DNA of 64,000 nucleotides from Hippasteria phrygiana (taxonomy: Eukaryota; Echinodermata; Asteroidea; Valvatida; Goniasteridae): positions 434,001 through 498,000 of the forward strand of contig JAZGUH010000541.1 of the NCBI GenBank assembly GCA_037893225.1. Reading direction: 5' to 3'. The notes beneath the pieces were generated by a model. It saw nothing but the letters and a program-made list of their open reading frames with translations, was not told the DNA's origin and ran no database searches. Positions 36,701 through 45,770 of the stretch are shown here, piece by piece. Within the stretch, counting starts at the first letter, position 1. Every line of letters starts with the position of its first letter. Both the position numbers and the translations under genes were made by a program.

Positions 36701-39700
36701 AATTAAGTGTAAACAAAGACAGCCTGTGCTTATTAGTTCTATTTATAGGCCACCTTCAAGCTCTGTTGAATTCATTGATAAACTAAGTGATATTATTAAT
36801 AAGGCCTCCTGTGAATGTAAAGAAATTATTGCAACTGGGGACTTTAATTATGATGTTTCAGTTGACGATGATAGTATGAACTCAAACCCAATTATTTCTT
36901 GTTTTGGTTTATTCCAATTGGCGCAACTCATACATGACTCAACACGGGTTACTGAGTCCACTCAAACAATAATCGATCTCATTTTCAGCTCCCATCCAGA
37001 GCTAATAAAGGAATGTGGTGTATTACCAGTCCTAATCAGTGACCATTATCTTGTTTATGGTCAACATAGTTGGAAAACACCAAAAATTAAAGGTCGCTCA
37101 ATAAATTTTCGATGTCTTACAAATATAGACAATGATGCATTTAAAGACGACCTCCTTAATGCACCATGGCAAGATGTACTAGACTCTTATGATGTTGATG
37201 AAGCGTGGTGCAAATGGCACTCCATATTTATGAGTATTATTAACTTTCATGCACCAATCAAAACTAAACGTATTCGGGGTGCCTCTTTACCTTGGCTCGA
37301 TTGCGAAATTCTTAAACTTATGAGACAGCGGGATCGTGCACACAAAATCGCAAAACGCTCAGGCTCACAGATCGATTGGGACTCTTACAAAAAGCTGCGG
37401 AACAATGTAACTAATAAAATCCGCACTAAGAAGAGTGAATACTATACATCAGCCATAGAAGAAAATAAAAGCAATTCATCTATGCTATGGAAAAAGCTAA
37501 AGGAGGTACTTCCTAAGAAACAGAAAATTGCTCCAAATTCTATCACTTCCCCAAATGGAGAAAATATTGACGATCCCACTGACATTGCTGATACATTAAA
37601 TGAACACTTTTCTACAATAGGAAAACGTACAGCTAGAAATTGCCCATCGGGCGAACTTGAAAACAATGATATCTACGCCTCTATCGTTGATTCTCTGGAT
37701 GAACTTGAAGAATGCACTGTACCTAATATTACAGAAGAGTTCGTTCAAAAGCAAATATCATCCATGTCGGTTGGGAAAGCAACAGGTCCGGATGGCATCA
37801 GTGTTAAAATGATTAAAATTGCTTCCCCTTATATTACTAAATCTTTAACTTATATTTTTAACCTCTCCATAAGATGCGAGCAATACCCTAAAGATTGGAA
37901 ACACGCCTTGGTAACACCAATTCACAAGGGAGGAGATAAATGTAGTACAAGTAATTATCGGCCTATTTCTATACTGCCAATTATCTCTAAGATTCTAGAA
38001 AGATGGGTGCACTCGGCAGTATATAACTACCTCGATGATAACAATTTGTTACCTAGTTGCCAATCGGGATTTAGACCCTTACACTCAACTGAAAGCACTC
38101 TACACGATTTAACAAACAAGTGTTTTGAGGCTATGGAGCAAGGTAAAGTTACAGGTAGCGTGTTCATAGATCTCAGTAAAGCTTTTGATTGTGTGGATCA
38201 TGTAATCCTACTAGGCAAATTGAAGAAGCTGAATTTGTCATCTTCTGTAATTAATTGGTTTAAGTCGTACCTAGGCGGTCGTAGTCAGTCTGTAAATATT
38301 AAGGGCACAATATCGAAGGTCTTGCCCATAGACATAGGCGTTCCACAAGGGTCGATCTTAGGGCCACTTTTATTCATTGTTTATAGTAGTGATTTTCCAT
38401 CTTGTATACCCCAAAATTGCAATTTATTTACGTATGCAGATGACTCCACGTTAACGTGTATATAGCTCCTCTAGTATTAACGAAATAGAAAGGAACTTAA
38501 ATGTAGCTCTTGCTAGTATTCACAACTGGTGCCTAAGAAACAAACTAGCATTAAATGCCAACAAAACCAAATGTATGCTTATTGGTTCAATTCAAGGCAG
38601 AAAATATCCAACGTCGACCTGAACGTGTGCATTGCTGATAAGGTTATCGAAAAAGTGAAATATTGTAAATGCTTGGGTGTAGTTGTTGATGAAACATTAA
38701 GTTGGGGTACACATGTTGAATACGTAAGGAAGACTGTTTCGTCTAAATTGGGTGTGTTAAACAGAATTCGTGATTACGTTCCCCAAAGCAGCCTGCACAC
38801 ACTCTTTGTAAGTTTAGTTATGCCATCTTTAGAGTATTGTTGTACGGTGTGGGGAGGAAGGTACATATCTCACGACAATACCCTCAACAAATGTCTAAAA
38901 AGAGCCGCACGGATAATCCTTAAATGTACCTCCCTCACCCCCTCAGCTGATATGTTTGCCAGACTAAATTGGATTCCTTTTAAAGAAAGAGTTCAGTCCA
39001 AAAAGGCTATCTTTGTTTTCAAAAGCCTTAACAAAATGACTCCTTTGTACATGACAAATCTGTTCACACCACTTACAGTGATTCGTGAAACACGACAATC
39101 GACCCAAATGGCACTGAAAGTTCCTTTCGCCAAAAAGGAATGCTACGTGACAAGTTTCGCTGTGAGTGGTGCCAGTATATGGAATAATCTGCCTGAACAA
39201 ATGAGAACCATAAACTCCTTAATAAGTACATTTAAATCGGAGCTACGTAAAGCCATCTATCAGTGATATTTCTGTCATTTACGCTGATCTGCGGAGTTAT
39301 AAACTTGGTTGCCAAAATACTTTGGAGCCGGATGGGAATTTCCCCTTGTTTTTTAACCTAAAAGGTTCTTTTTTCGCGGGTTTTTCGCCCATCCCGTATA
39401 TCAGGAATAGGCTTGAGAGTTGAAAAGTTAACAGAAAATTGATTTATTTGTGTAAACATTATTGTATTTGTTTAAATATTTTGTATGAATGTGTAAATAT
39501 TCAGTTTTAACTAATAATATGCAGGGCCCCAATGGAAACCAGTTTTAAACTGTTTGGGCATACCCTGGGTAAAGAAATGTAATAAATAAACTGCGTGCCG
39601 TATCGCGCGAGTGATGACGTATCGTGTAGAAACATATGACGTTACTGTATTATACGACAATGTTTTACGTAGAGTCTGTACGTAGGCTTATCTGTTTGCA

Positions 39701-42700
39701 TGATGATTCATGTGTAACACCACGATAAACATATTTTAAAGTGTTGACATCTTGTGACACATTTTTAATTGGGGTTGTAGGCTTGTTTTTGCTGAAAAGT
39801 TAGTTATGAGTCATACTTTCCTTTGTTTGCAGTCGGCTTTTATTGGGACCTGCGCGGCGAGTTGTGTCAGAGCTGATGTTATACTCTAGTCTGGCGACTT
39901 TGCTTATGCAGCCCTCAACTATACACACAATTTCTGTTATAGGGTACCAGACTCAATCGCATGCAGCCTATACGGTACCGTACGTGTACAATGCATGTTG
40001 AGTAGACTGGGAGACGGCCGGGGCTCTGGCTGCTCGAGCCGGCAACCGCAGGGAACGTCGACGTGGTCTGGTGCGCGTGAGTCCGCGACAGGATTGGAAT
40101 GCTCGGTGCCTTTAGAGTTGGAATGGCTCTAGCTTTCAAACGGAATTGTGCTTTTAAACCCAGCTGAGTTTTCATACTAACACTATCACCAATAGAGTCT
40201 TTGGCGAAATGTTCTGCACATATTTTCGACCGATACGATTTGAAGCTTTGCATGGTGGGTTCGATATGAGAGAGACTGGGATTACGGGTAACACCATGTG
40301 AAATAAATCTCTTCTAGGAAGAAGTGTGGTTCTGAATCTTCCCGGTTATTTCCAGAACCACACTTCTTCCTAGAAGAGATTTATTTCACATGGTGTTACC
40401 TGCAATCCCAGTCTCTCTCATATTTTCGACCATTTCGACAGCCGAAAATCAGATATTGTATTGTCTACAAAGCGGACCCACTGTCGCCTTTGAACTCCAT
40501 TCAGCACTGGGAATCGCAGGAAGGTTAGGTCATGGTTTTTGTCGCTGTTCCTCGTGCAACCCCTAACTACGCACGATCGAGGCATAATGATTATCTCAGA
40601 ACCATGCTCAGAACCAAGTGCAAATCGGAGAGCCGACCAAAATGGATCTTCATCTAGGACGGCTCTGCTGATTGTGGGGAGGGGGAATACATACCGGTAT
40701 GCTCTGTGCGACATTTCGATGATGCTGTCGCTTCCAATTACTCCTTTGCTTTGAATAAGTGCTTAAGTCTGTGCAGTTCCCGGTGTTGAAAGGTAATATA
40801 CATTTCCAAACATCAAAAAACAAAACCAGTGAATTATTATGAAATACCTGACTCGACTGGAAGTAAATAATAGTCTCAAGCATCCTGTGAAATAATGGCA
40901 CCGTGCTGTCATTTTCAAGAAAAGTGGATTTTTAAAAATCAATTTCCAGCGATGCTCGGCCAACCATCGTTCGAAAAACTTGTTTCAAATACTATCCTCC
41001 ATAATTATAATGCACGATATGCGGCAGAGGGACACCCCTTCCCCCCCCCCCCCCCTCTTTTTTGTTGGTCATTGTGTTCCCGGAATTTTAGGGATTCTTT
41101 TCAGAGGTCTTGGGGATGTGTTAGGTAACAATAGTCTGGAGAGTGTATAGGGACAAAAGGGGGGTACCCCTCTGCCCCATATCGTGCTGGGTATATGCCC
41201 CCCCCCCGGTTTATAGTCCACATTTTGTTTGGCAATTGGTTACACATCCATGTATACCCATCCATGTAGGCCTATCCATGAATGGGTGTGTCTATAAATT
41301 GCTCCGTTTTTTTCTAAAGTAGGAACTAAACAACAAGAACAACATTTTTTCTGTTTTCTTAGCATCTTTGCAATCCTAACTGTCCCAAATCCGCCAAAAT
41401 CCATCCCCCCCAAATTGTTGGATTTTGGCGGACTTGGTCCTAAAGGCCTGGCGTGAACAATTATTGATGGATTATGATGGACTTGGTCCAGGATGACTGA
41501 AGCAGTGCCGGTGCAATTGATGAATTTTGCCTAGGATCCAGTAGTAGTGTTGTCATATAAGGCATGTGTACTAAGTCTATCAACATCAACCAACACTTCA
41601 GTGGTGGTTCCATTAGCCCATGTATACAAAGAAAATAGACTGATCGATTGGGGCGAATTTGGTCCAGTTCCCCGCAGAAGCATCAGTAGGGAGTTAGGGT
41701 TAATGAAACAGGTCAGTGTTACAGTATTTGCTATAAAATACTAACCCCCAAACCCATTCATTGCTGAAAATTACGGCAAAAGCAAATGTTGTATACCACA
41801 TTTAGGCTAATAATTATAGTCGTGCATCTGTTGAGTTCGTTACTTGGGGCCAAATATCTACAGCAGAATGAAGACATTTAAAACCCCTTGCGTACGGATG
41901 ACGCCAAATGGCGCAAAAAAAAACAAAAAAAACAAAAACAGTGGCACCAGGCCGGATGACGCCATTTTCCGCTATTTTTGCAGTTTCAATCCATTGTTGG
42001 ATTATTGTGTATGTTACGCTTGACTGCACAAGCACATTGTGGCCGTTTCGCTTTGCTGCACAGGCCGCTCCGGCACCTCAATACGATAACCGCACTGAAG
42101 GGGTTAATTAATTAAAGACTTTCGAGGGAAAAATTTCAAGTCAATGGCCTTGTGTAGGAAGAAAAGTTTTTGTACGAAATTTATGATACAAGCTCAAATT
42201 TCTTCATGGCTTTACTCCCCCTGCCGTTATGAACACTAAACAACTTGTGTTTTTCCTGAACTTTTGATGGGCAGGGCGTCTTCTTTTTTTTTTAAGGATA
42301 ATGCACAAAACCAAAAGGACATTCTAACAGTGACTCTCTGTTGTGATCGTAAGAGCCGAGTGCATAATTCTGACCGGATCCTATACGAATGAGTCTTAAG
42401 GTCATTTCTTTTACTCGTTTGTTTTTGCTGGCATTGGAAAGAGCATACTTGGTTCCTCATTTTGATATTATGACTCAGTTTGACATCCTGATGAATATGG
42501 ACATTATGTGGTTGAAAACCTGGACAGTTCCCATTAATTTCCCACTATGTCATGTTTACGGGACTGTTTCTCAAAATATCTCTGGCGACTTGTGACTCAT
42601 TTTGTTGGGTTTGGGTCACAATTACATTTTGCGCCGACTTTTTTGAAATTATTCCTCTTTTGAGGGAGAGGTCGCCTTTCACATTATGAAAACGTAAAGT

Positions 42701-42938
42701 TTTCCTTTCGACACCAAGCCTTCAAATTTTCACTTTTATAAAACAAAGCAATCTCATTGGTTCATTGCTTTAAAATGATTAACTCGGGTTCATATTTATG
42801 GTATTCTATTTTCTTCAGATCATGTCCTGGTTAGTTCATCTCAGCAGTGCCGCCAACCCGTTCTGCTACGCTGTCTGCAACCCCCTCTTTAAGCGGGCGT
42901 TTCTCCACGTGCTCTGCTGCGGTCGGCAAGGCCACTGA
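23547..42938 (+). CDS. Rhodopsin-family G protein-coupled receptor, two exons
   Basis: Exon 1 (23547-24749) and exon 2 (42819-42938) join in phase 0 (AAG|GTAAAA and TTCTTCAG|ATC) to give 440 residues. Seen: N-glycosylation sites NIT and NFS before TM1; TM1 with GN; TM2 LAVADLI; Cys 3.25; DRY with RYRALTMPLKH; TM5 with Pro; a third intracellular loop of about 130 residues; TM6; then TM7 with NPFCYAVCNPLFKRAF and a terminal CC that may be palmitoylated. The TM7-helix 8 end resembles muscarinic and histamine H3-type receptors. However, position 3.32 is Asn rather than the amine-binding Asp, and the CWxP motif of TM6 reads SALP. The ligand is therefore unknown. I chose the second in-frame ATG, since the first (23505) lies in a GT-rich tract and adds a Cys/Arg-rich leader. 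Confidence 0.85.
25756..25874. repeat. Small inverted-repeat element
   Basis: Arms of about 30 bp (gacgccggtggcagcagac and gtctgctgccaccagcgtc) enclose about 55 bp. Ends are ttttaagacgc and gcgtctcaaaa. It lies in the GPCR intron. Confidence 0.7.
27319..27500 (-). mobile_element. MITE family A, copy 1
   Basis: It shares with copies at 41012, 44149 and 52683 the terminal motif tatggggcagaggggta, the internal words gttggtcattgtgttcccgg (here inverted) and acaatagtctggagagtgta, and runs of G or C at fixed places. Family ends are inverted repeats. Here the G run at 27463-27479 is one of those tracts. Confidence 0.7.
27996..28345 (+). repeat. Minisatellite of cccattatgtccgc units
   Basis: About 23 units of 14-15 bp alternate between ggcccattatgtccgc and cccattgtgtccgca forms, giving a higher-order period near 29-30 bp. 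All three forward frames stay open and give PLCPQAHYVRP-like peptides, which reflect repetition and not a gene. A lone unit (aattatgtccggcc) reappears near 28926. Confidence 0.85.
28597..28909. repeat. Inverted-repeat element
   Basis: Arms of about 90 bp start ttggttttcccgcaaatt and end tgcgggaaaaccta. Words shared in inverse are gttaacttcaa, gtctcaaaaat and gaccttgca. The interior has several caatttcgtct words. Probably a DNA element remnant. Confidence 0.65.
29340..29565. repeat. GC-rich flank with recurring cgtacg words
   Basis: Between the upstream coding-like sequence and the 11-bp array, cgtacg or cgtacgg occurs about every 25 bp. The array may have grown from such sequence. No gene was recognised. 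Confidence 0.4.
29566..30196 (+). repeat. 11-bp minisatellite in two homogeneous blocks
   Basis: After two variant units (cgtgctgtgcc), about 36 units read cgtgcggtgcc up to 29970, then about 20 units read cctgcggtgcc to about 30195. The only difference between blocks is one G/C change, and the switch is abrupt. Since 11 is not a multiple of three, forward frames stay open with period 11 codons, giving CPCGARAVPVR-like repeats, and one reverse frame is open too. None has independent support as a protein. Confidence 0.95.
30863..31075 (-). repeat. Repeat family G, copy 1
   Basis: About 210 bp matches 62619-62835 in the opposite orientation, with shared words cacacagtcgtactttccc, gaggacaatgctttgtgt, ttaatataacccaaccc and tttctcctcttgtcctcg. 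No ends with inverted repeats were resolved. Confidence 0.7.
31076..32576. other. GPCR intron, repeat-derived, no gene recognised
   Basis: AT-rich sequence with a G run near 31713 and a GC-rich block at 31735-31960 containing the palindromic ccggggcccgataagggccccgg motif. Another GC-rich block lies at 32450-32575. These look like parts of one unclassified element ending in the repeat at 32577. Confidence 0.4.
32577..32830. repeat. Complex tandem repeat (gcgaagcgagc and ctcgccgcggcgagata)
   Basis: Short gaagcgagcg-type units flank three copies of a 20-bp unit made of ctcgccgcgg plus agatactaa at about 32690-32760. Frames through it on both strands (SERSELSERSEW, SLASLAPLAS) are products of the repetition. 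The block ends in ggggccggggcccgct. Confidence 0.75.
32831..34719. other. GPCR intron, no gene recognised
   Basis: It has a ccccgccac/ggggtggca-rich stretch at 32960-33040, a poly-C run at 33838-33851 and otherwise unremarkable sequence. No exon or RNA gene was seen. Confidence 0.4.
34723..36384 (+). CDS. LINE ORF1 with SGNH hydrolase-like domain
   Basis: 553 codons, intact. Residues about 105-165 have heptad-like hydrophobic spacing (IYKAILQVQNDINVLDQKF) and probably form a coiled coil. From about residue 305 comes an SGNH fold: block I ILIIGDSMIKRL (Ser 312), a GVILHVGTNN block, and block V DGVHLN with Asp 440 and His 443 as the likely triad members. The C-terminal tail is basic and Gln/Pro/His-rich, suited to RNA binding. 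Such esterase-type ORF1 proteins are known in CR1/L2 elements, but their substrate is unsettled. The end overlaps ORF2 by 64 bp in another frame. Confidence 0.8.
   Translation: MIFESAREKYRDDFQDGDETNDSSTKLSTQFSCNFSLKSRRSTQTAADDIKELCLYIFGHRNSFPRSCLSSACQVKPKPTKRTVDRDLTGAIALDPVSEPTLQVIYKAILQVQNDINVLDQKFSDQIATLSGQIFLSSSSQRETIDHLKKECDALHSTIDMLMSPSSREADAHSKRQPCALSRNSPSTTMGLASPAVSTSNRFAALATEDVDPANIENSFDDSRTEAEFLIDSYYEAMQPKVQPGKEQGSCTPPNKPCPSKSKASFQEQLEQYREKHKKLTTTKQKPTPTMKNRPPIPSEHNHADILIIGDSMIKRLQPRRLSRQKKVMCHTMRGAKIEDLAPNAIQLSAKHDVSGVILHVGTNNTSDNPETIAAKITSLGESLQPRSVTISSIIHRKNQTVPKRKKVDDSNNLLRSIARQNNWGFIDNGNINPNHLVSDGVHLNSTGVRLLAMNIIQHVAGPHKTTASRITHQRTPFGKTLYSDVVKERAAANRDVPTGFQMANQYYPHPYQKQHPTHLRQPLTQTHYRGQEWNQYLKTVRELLNPQGKNLR
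36321..39266 (+). pseudogene. LINE ORF2: AP endonuclease and reverse transcriptase, with two compensating frameshifts
   Basis: Endonuclease motifs in order: LNVRSL, CLNETF, SIYRPP, TGDFNYD, IIDLIFSSH, ISDHYLVYG. Reverse transcriptase motifs follow: GFRPLHST, VFIDLSKAFDCVDH, GVPQGSILGPLLFIVY and the catalytic YADD. The frame from 36321 stops at 38465, just after YADD. A shifted frame reads NEIERNLNVAL and NWCLRNKLALNANKTKC until about 38590. The original frame then resumes to the stop at 39266 with KYCKCLGVVVDETLSWGTHV. Two opposite-sense indels near 38456 and 38590 explain this, so the copy cannot make a whole protein as written. The first ATG lies inside ORF1; translation by reinitiation or frameshift is possible. 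Confidence 0.85.
39915..40585 (-). pseudogene. THAP-domain protein fragment, interrupted by an inverted-repeat element
   Basis: From ATG 40585 the minus strand reads MPRSCVVRGCTRNSD, LTFLRFPVLN, RRQWVRFV and DFRLSKWSKI, the first part of a THAP zinc finger (Cys-x4-Cys, FP, Trp). At 40423 an inverted-repeat element starts and the frame stops. Beyond it, from about 40250, comes SFKSYRSKICAEHF and then LKARAIPTLKAPSIP, the second part with Cys-x2-His and the closing proline motif. The words SKWSKI and SYRSKIC on the two sides overlap in the THAP alignment, so a simple cut by insertion does not explain everything; a duplication at the insertion or an intron could. THAP domains bind DNA in cell-cycle factors and P-type transposases. 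Which of these applies cannot be told. Confidence 0.6.
40264..40423. repeat. Inverted-repeat element inside the THAP fragment
   Basis: Arms of about 70 bp, starting atatgagagagactgggatt and ending with its complement, are nearly identical in inverse. The loop is about 16 bp. It divides the THAP coding sequence. Confidence 0.85.
40787..41806 (+). mobile_element. MITE family B copy with nested insertions
   Basis: The pieces 40787-41010, about 41280-41345 and about 41700-41806 match, in order, the full-length family B element at 54271-54716 (aaggtaatatacat at the start, gctataaaatactaaccccc near the end). A family A MITE (41012-41187) sits between the first two pieces and a further non-family stretch (about 41345-41700) between the last two. 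Confidence 0.65.
41012..41187 (+). mobile_element. MITE family A, copy 2 (nested)
   Basis: It starts gcacgatatgcggcagagg and ends ctctgccccatatcgtgc, which are inverted repeats. It carries the family words gttggtcattgtgttcccgg and acaatagtctggagagtgta and a C run at 41041-41055. It interrupts the family B element. Confidence 0.8.
41879..42107 (-). repeat. Repeat family F, copy 1
   Basis: It matches 58552-58733 in inverse orientation. Shared words: aaccccttgcgtac, gtggcaccaggccggatgac, gtttcaatccattgttggat, attgtgtat, gactgcacaa. An A-rich insertion lies near 41914-41938. Ends are not defined. Confidence 0.65.
42819..42938 (+). CDS. GPCR exon 2: TM7 and C-tail
   Basis: 39 codons plus TGA, after a pyrimidine-rich acceptor (TATTTTCTTCAG). 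It encodes IMSWLVHLSSAANPFCY and AVCNPLFKRAFLHVLCC, i.e. the NPxxY motif and helix 8. It is too short for an ORF search, and the match to what exon 1 lacks is exact. Confidence 0.88.
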   Translation: MMSWLVHLSSAANPFCYAVCNPLFKRAFLHVLCCGRQGH

Positions 42939-43124
42939 TGATCCACGGATTGAATTATTGTGAATGGAAATCTACTATTGATTAGCACGGAAATATTTCG
43001 TTCGTTCATAACGATGTGGCTCTCCTTTTTTTTCTTTTTTTCTTTTTAAAGTGTAAAGTTGTATGCTGTTTGTTGCAGCGCTGCGTCTAATATTGTTTGC
43101 CGTGGGTAATGTCCACTGATTGTG

Positions 43125-43130
43125 AATAAA
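43125..43130 (+). terminator. Polyadenylation signal of the GPCR
   Basis: aataaa stands 187 bp after the stop codon, followed by a G/T-rich stretch near 43146-43162 (gacgttttttggttg), the usual layout of a cleavage and polyadenylation site. Confidence 0.6.
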
Positions 43131-44148
43131 GGTTCTTCTAAAGGTGACGTTTTTTGGTTGTTTCTTTTAGGATAAGGGGTTCGAGAGAGGTGTGTGTGGG
43201 CAAGATTTCACGATCTGCAACTCACCGAGACCCGTATTTGTTGTAGAGAAGAAATTGCTTGCATGTTGCAAAGTACATGTATAAGGACATGTATTTGTCG
43301 TACATCATTGTGGATTAAAGTCTAAAGTGCACTATAAGTTGTAATGGCATTCATGCGATTGCTTTCTTTCATACCGGGACGCGGCACGGGTCGTCGAAGC
43401 TTATTTGCTTGCTATGCGGGAAAAAAAATGTGTCTATACAGAAAAGGGGTTTTACTGAAATTTGGTATACATGTATTCTGTGGCACTTGAAAATACAAGA
43501 GGATAGAGATATCACACAACGACGAGTTTAGCGCCAATCTGCGCACTTCCGCGTTTGAAAACGAGGATCTCAATGTCACAGTCAACAACTTTATGCTGAC
43601 CGTGCGCCTGCGCTTCCTTTTATGGCCTGATTAATTCATGCATGAATGAATGAATGAATGTGCTGAAAAGCGTTGTTTTGTTTGCCACTGACATTTCGCT
43701 TTCAACCCGGAAGTGCGCAGAAGGGGCTAATGTGAAATTCCTCTATTAGAGGATATGTGCTCACTGGAATCAACTTGCTTCAAGTACCGCTTAGGCCTAC
43801 CGGACGATTTTCTTTCAGAGTGTAACTGTAAGCAAAGTATTCTTTTTACAAAAAAAACCCGGAGTGACCGTCCATTTAACGGAAACTGTGGCAGTAAATA
43901 CATCAAAAAGCACGCCACCTCCAGAAACAGTTTTTGCTTAAAATGTTGAGGCTGCAAGCGTTAGCACACAGGCCGTAAAATACGTTACAGGTTATCTCAA
44001 TGTTCCAGCTAAATTTAAGCACAAATTATAGAGGAATTTCACGTCAGCCCCGTCTGCGCAGGATGTCAACGCTAAACAAAAGCATCCATATTCAACAAAT
44101 TCATTCATGGATGAATGAATCACACCATAAATGGCAGCGCCATATGAA

Positions 44149-44436
44149 GCACGATGTGGGGCAAAAGGAACCCCCTCTCTTTTGTGTTGGTCATTGTGTT
44201 CCCGGAATCTCAGGAATTATTTTCAGAAATATGTGTTAGGTAACAATAGTCTTGAGTGTGTATAGGGTATAGAGTACCGAAGTGATGACGTCAATCAATG
44301 CAATGTTTGGAACCAGAATACATTCTAAACTGCATGGTTTGGAACCAGTTGCCGCGGCAACTGACGTCAGACTTCGGTACTCTATAGGTGCAAGGGGGGG
44401 GGGGGGGGGGGGGTGGTACCCCTTTGCCCAATCGTG
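44149..44436 (+). mobile_element. MITE family A, copy 3, itself interrupted
   Basis: It starts gcacgatgtggggcaaaagg and ends cctttgcccaatcgtg, with the family core gttggtcattgtgttcccgg. A second element (44270-44384) is inserted after gtgtatagggta. A run of about 19 G precedes the right end. Confidence 0.8.
44270..44384. mobile_element. 115-bp MITE with TA duplication, Tc1/mariner-like
   Basis: Terminal repeats tagagtaccgaag and cttcggtactcta are exact inverses. TA flanks both ends (44268-44269 and 44385-44386), as for Tc1/mariner insertions. A tgacgtca palindrome lies near the left end and tgacgtcag near the right. It interrupts the family A copy. Confidence 0.85.
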
Positions 44437-45629
44437 ATGGGTATCGGCAGCGCACGTTTAGCATAGTCAGCTGTTTACTTAGCACTGACAGCCTCTTTTA
44501 CAAACCCGGAAGTGCGCAAATCGGTGCTTTTTTTGTCAATTTGGAATTCGTCTGTACGCTAGCCATTTACCACCTCCATGAAACTGGCCTGCGCACGAAT
44601 TAAAGCAAAGGTCCATTCTCGCAAGACATTGTTAAAAAATCTTTCGAGAAGAAGTTTCAATACAACCATTCTAAATGTGGAGACTCCATTACGAGCTGAA
44701 AAATTGGAAAAACAAAACTAGTAATGACCATCGGTTACACGTAAATTCTGTTATACAGAATCACTACATTTTCATTGTTTGACAATTCTGCATATCTAAT
44801 TTAAAACAAATCAAAATCGATTCAGACCGTTTATTTTATATCATACAATGGTAAGCGCATAAGATCTTAATAAGATGCAAGTGTATACAAATCTGGCTGG
44901 TATTTTCTAAATACACCAATATGTTTTTGTTTTATAAAACTGCACATATCAAATAAAACTGTGAAATCGCAGTCAATTAGGAAATGGCTATTTACATCAC
45001 GCACGAGCAGGAATCATACAAAAATATTATACAATTTCAAGTTCTTTAAATTATGTGTTTTATCCACTGACGTAATCCCTTCGAAAAAAAACCTGTGTAG
45101 ACACACAACACATCTTCAAAAAAGAACGATATCATATAGTAGTCCTTAAATGGGGAAGTGGGCTATCCAAATAATATTTCGTTGAGTATAATATCAGAAA
45201 CAAGTTAAATATACTCTTATGATTATATAAAAACAAGCTAAACATACTAAGCACAACCTTGGCCTACCTGTTTGATATAATCTACATTCCTAAAGCCTGC
45301 ATGGCCTGGACGCTTTTGGTCAAAACAGTGTCCGGGAAAAACAGCACACGCCCATAAGTTTTGATTAAAAAAAACACATTTTCGAAAAAATATTTTCTTT
45401 TGCACCAAGCGGCTTTTTTTTTTCTCCTGCGGCTACTGTGAATTTTCTTTCATCCAATCTGGCTCTATATTAAAACAAAAATGAGGAAATTAAGTAAGAC
45501 AGGTGCCTTTTGATGTAATTTGTACAGTATTGAGTTGTATTGGTTTATTTTTAGGCTGGTATTATGAAACCCAGGATTCCTGAACAGTACATGGCACTTT
45601 AGACAGCACGACTAAAAATCTTTAATTTA

Positions 45630-45770
45630 TTAAACATTTGTGGAAACCTTGAACAGATATTTGGGGTCTTGGACAGAAAACCCAATCCACATATTAGCCC
45701 AGGTGGGATTTGAACCCGGACCATCAAGGTGGAAATTAATGTAAGGAAGTACAACCAACCTTACCCTTCC
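45630..45770 (-). mobile_element. tRNA-derived SINE fragment
   Basis: The minus strand carries a perfect B-box match (GGTTCAAATCC) near 45705-45720 preceded by GATGGTCCG. The A box is poorly preserved, so this is a SINE or decayed tRNA-like sequence rather than a tRNA gene. Confidence 0.45.

Larger units (their letters stand above)
34720..39596 (+). mobile_element. Non-LTR retrotransposon of the CR1/L2 group, nearly full length
   Basis: Two overlapping frames (ORF1 34723-36384, ORF2 36321-39266) are followed by a 330-bp 3' region ending aatgtaataaataaa. ORF1 with a coiled coil and an SGNH esterase-like domain, and ORF2 with an AP endonuclease and reverse transcriptase, are the layout known for CR1/L2-type LINEs. 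The clade is inferred from this. The copy is young: ORF1 is intact and ORF2 has only two small frame changes. The 5' boundary is uncertain and no target duplication was identified. It lies in the sense orientation within the GPCR intron. Confidence 0.85.
43530..44527. mobile_element. ~1-kb foldback element, right arm interrupted by nested MITEs
   Basis: The left arm, about 43530-43746 (gcgccaatctgcgcacttcc to gtgaaattcctctatta), pairs with the right arm, about 44027-44527 (tatagaggaatttcac to ggaagtgcgcaaatcggtgc), once a family A MITE at 44149-44436 is removed. Both arms carry gaatgaatga words at matching places. The loop is about 280 bp. It begins 400 bp after the GPCR polyadenylation signal. 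Confidence 0.7.
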
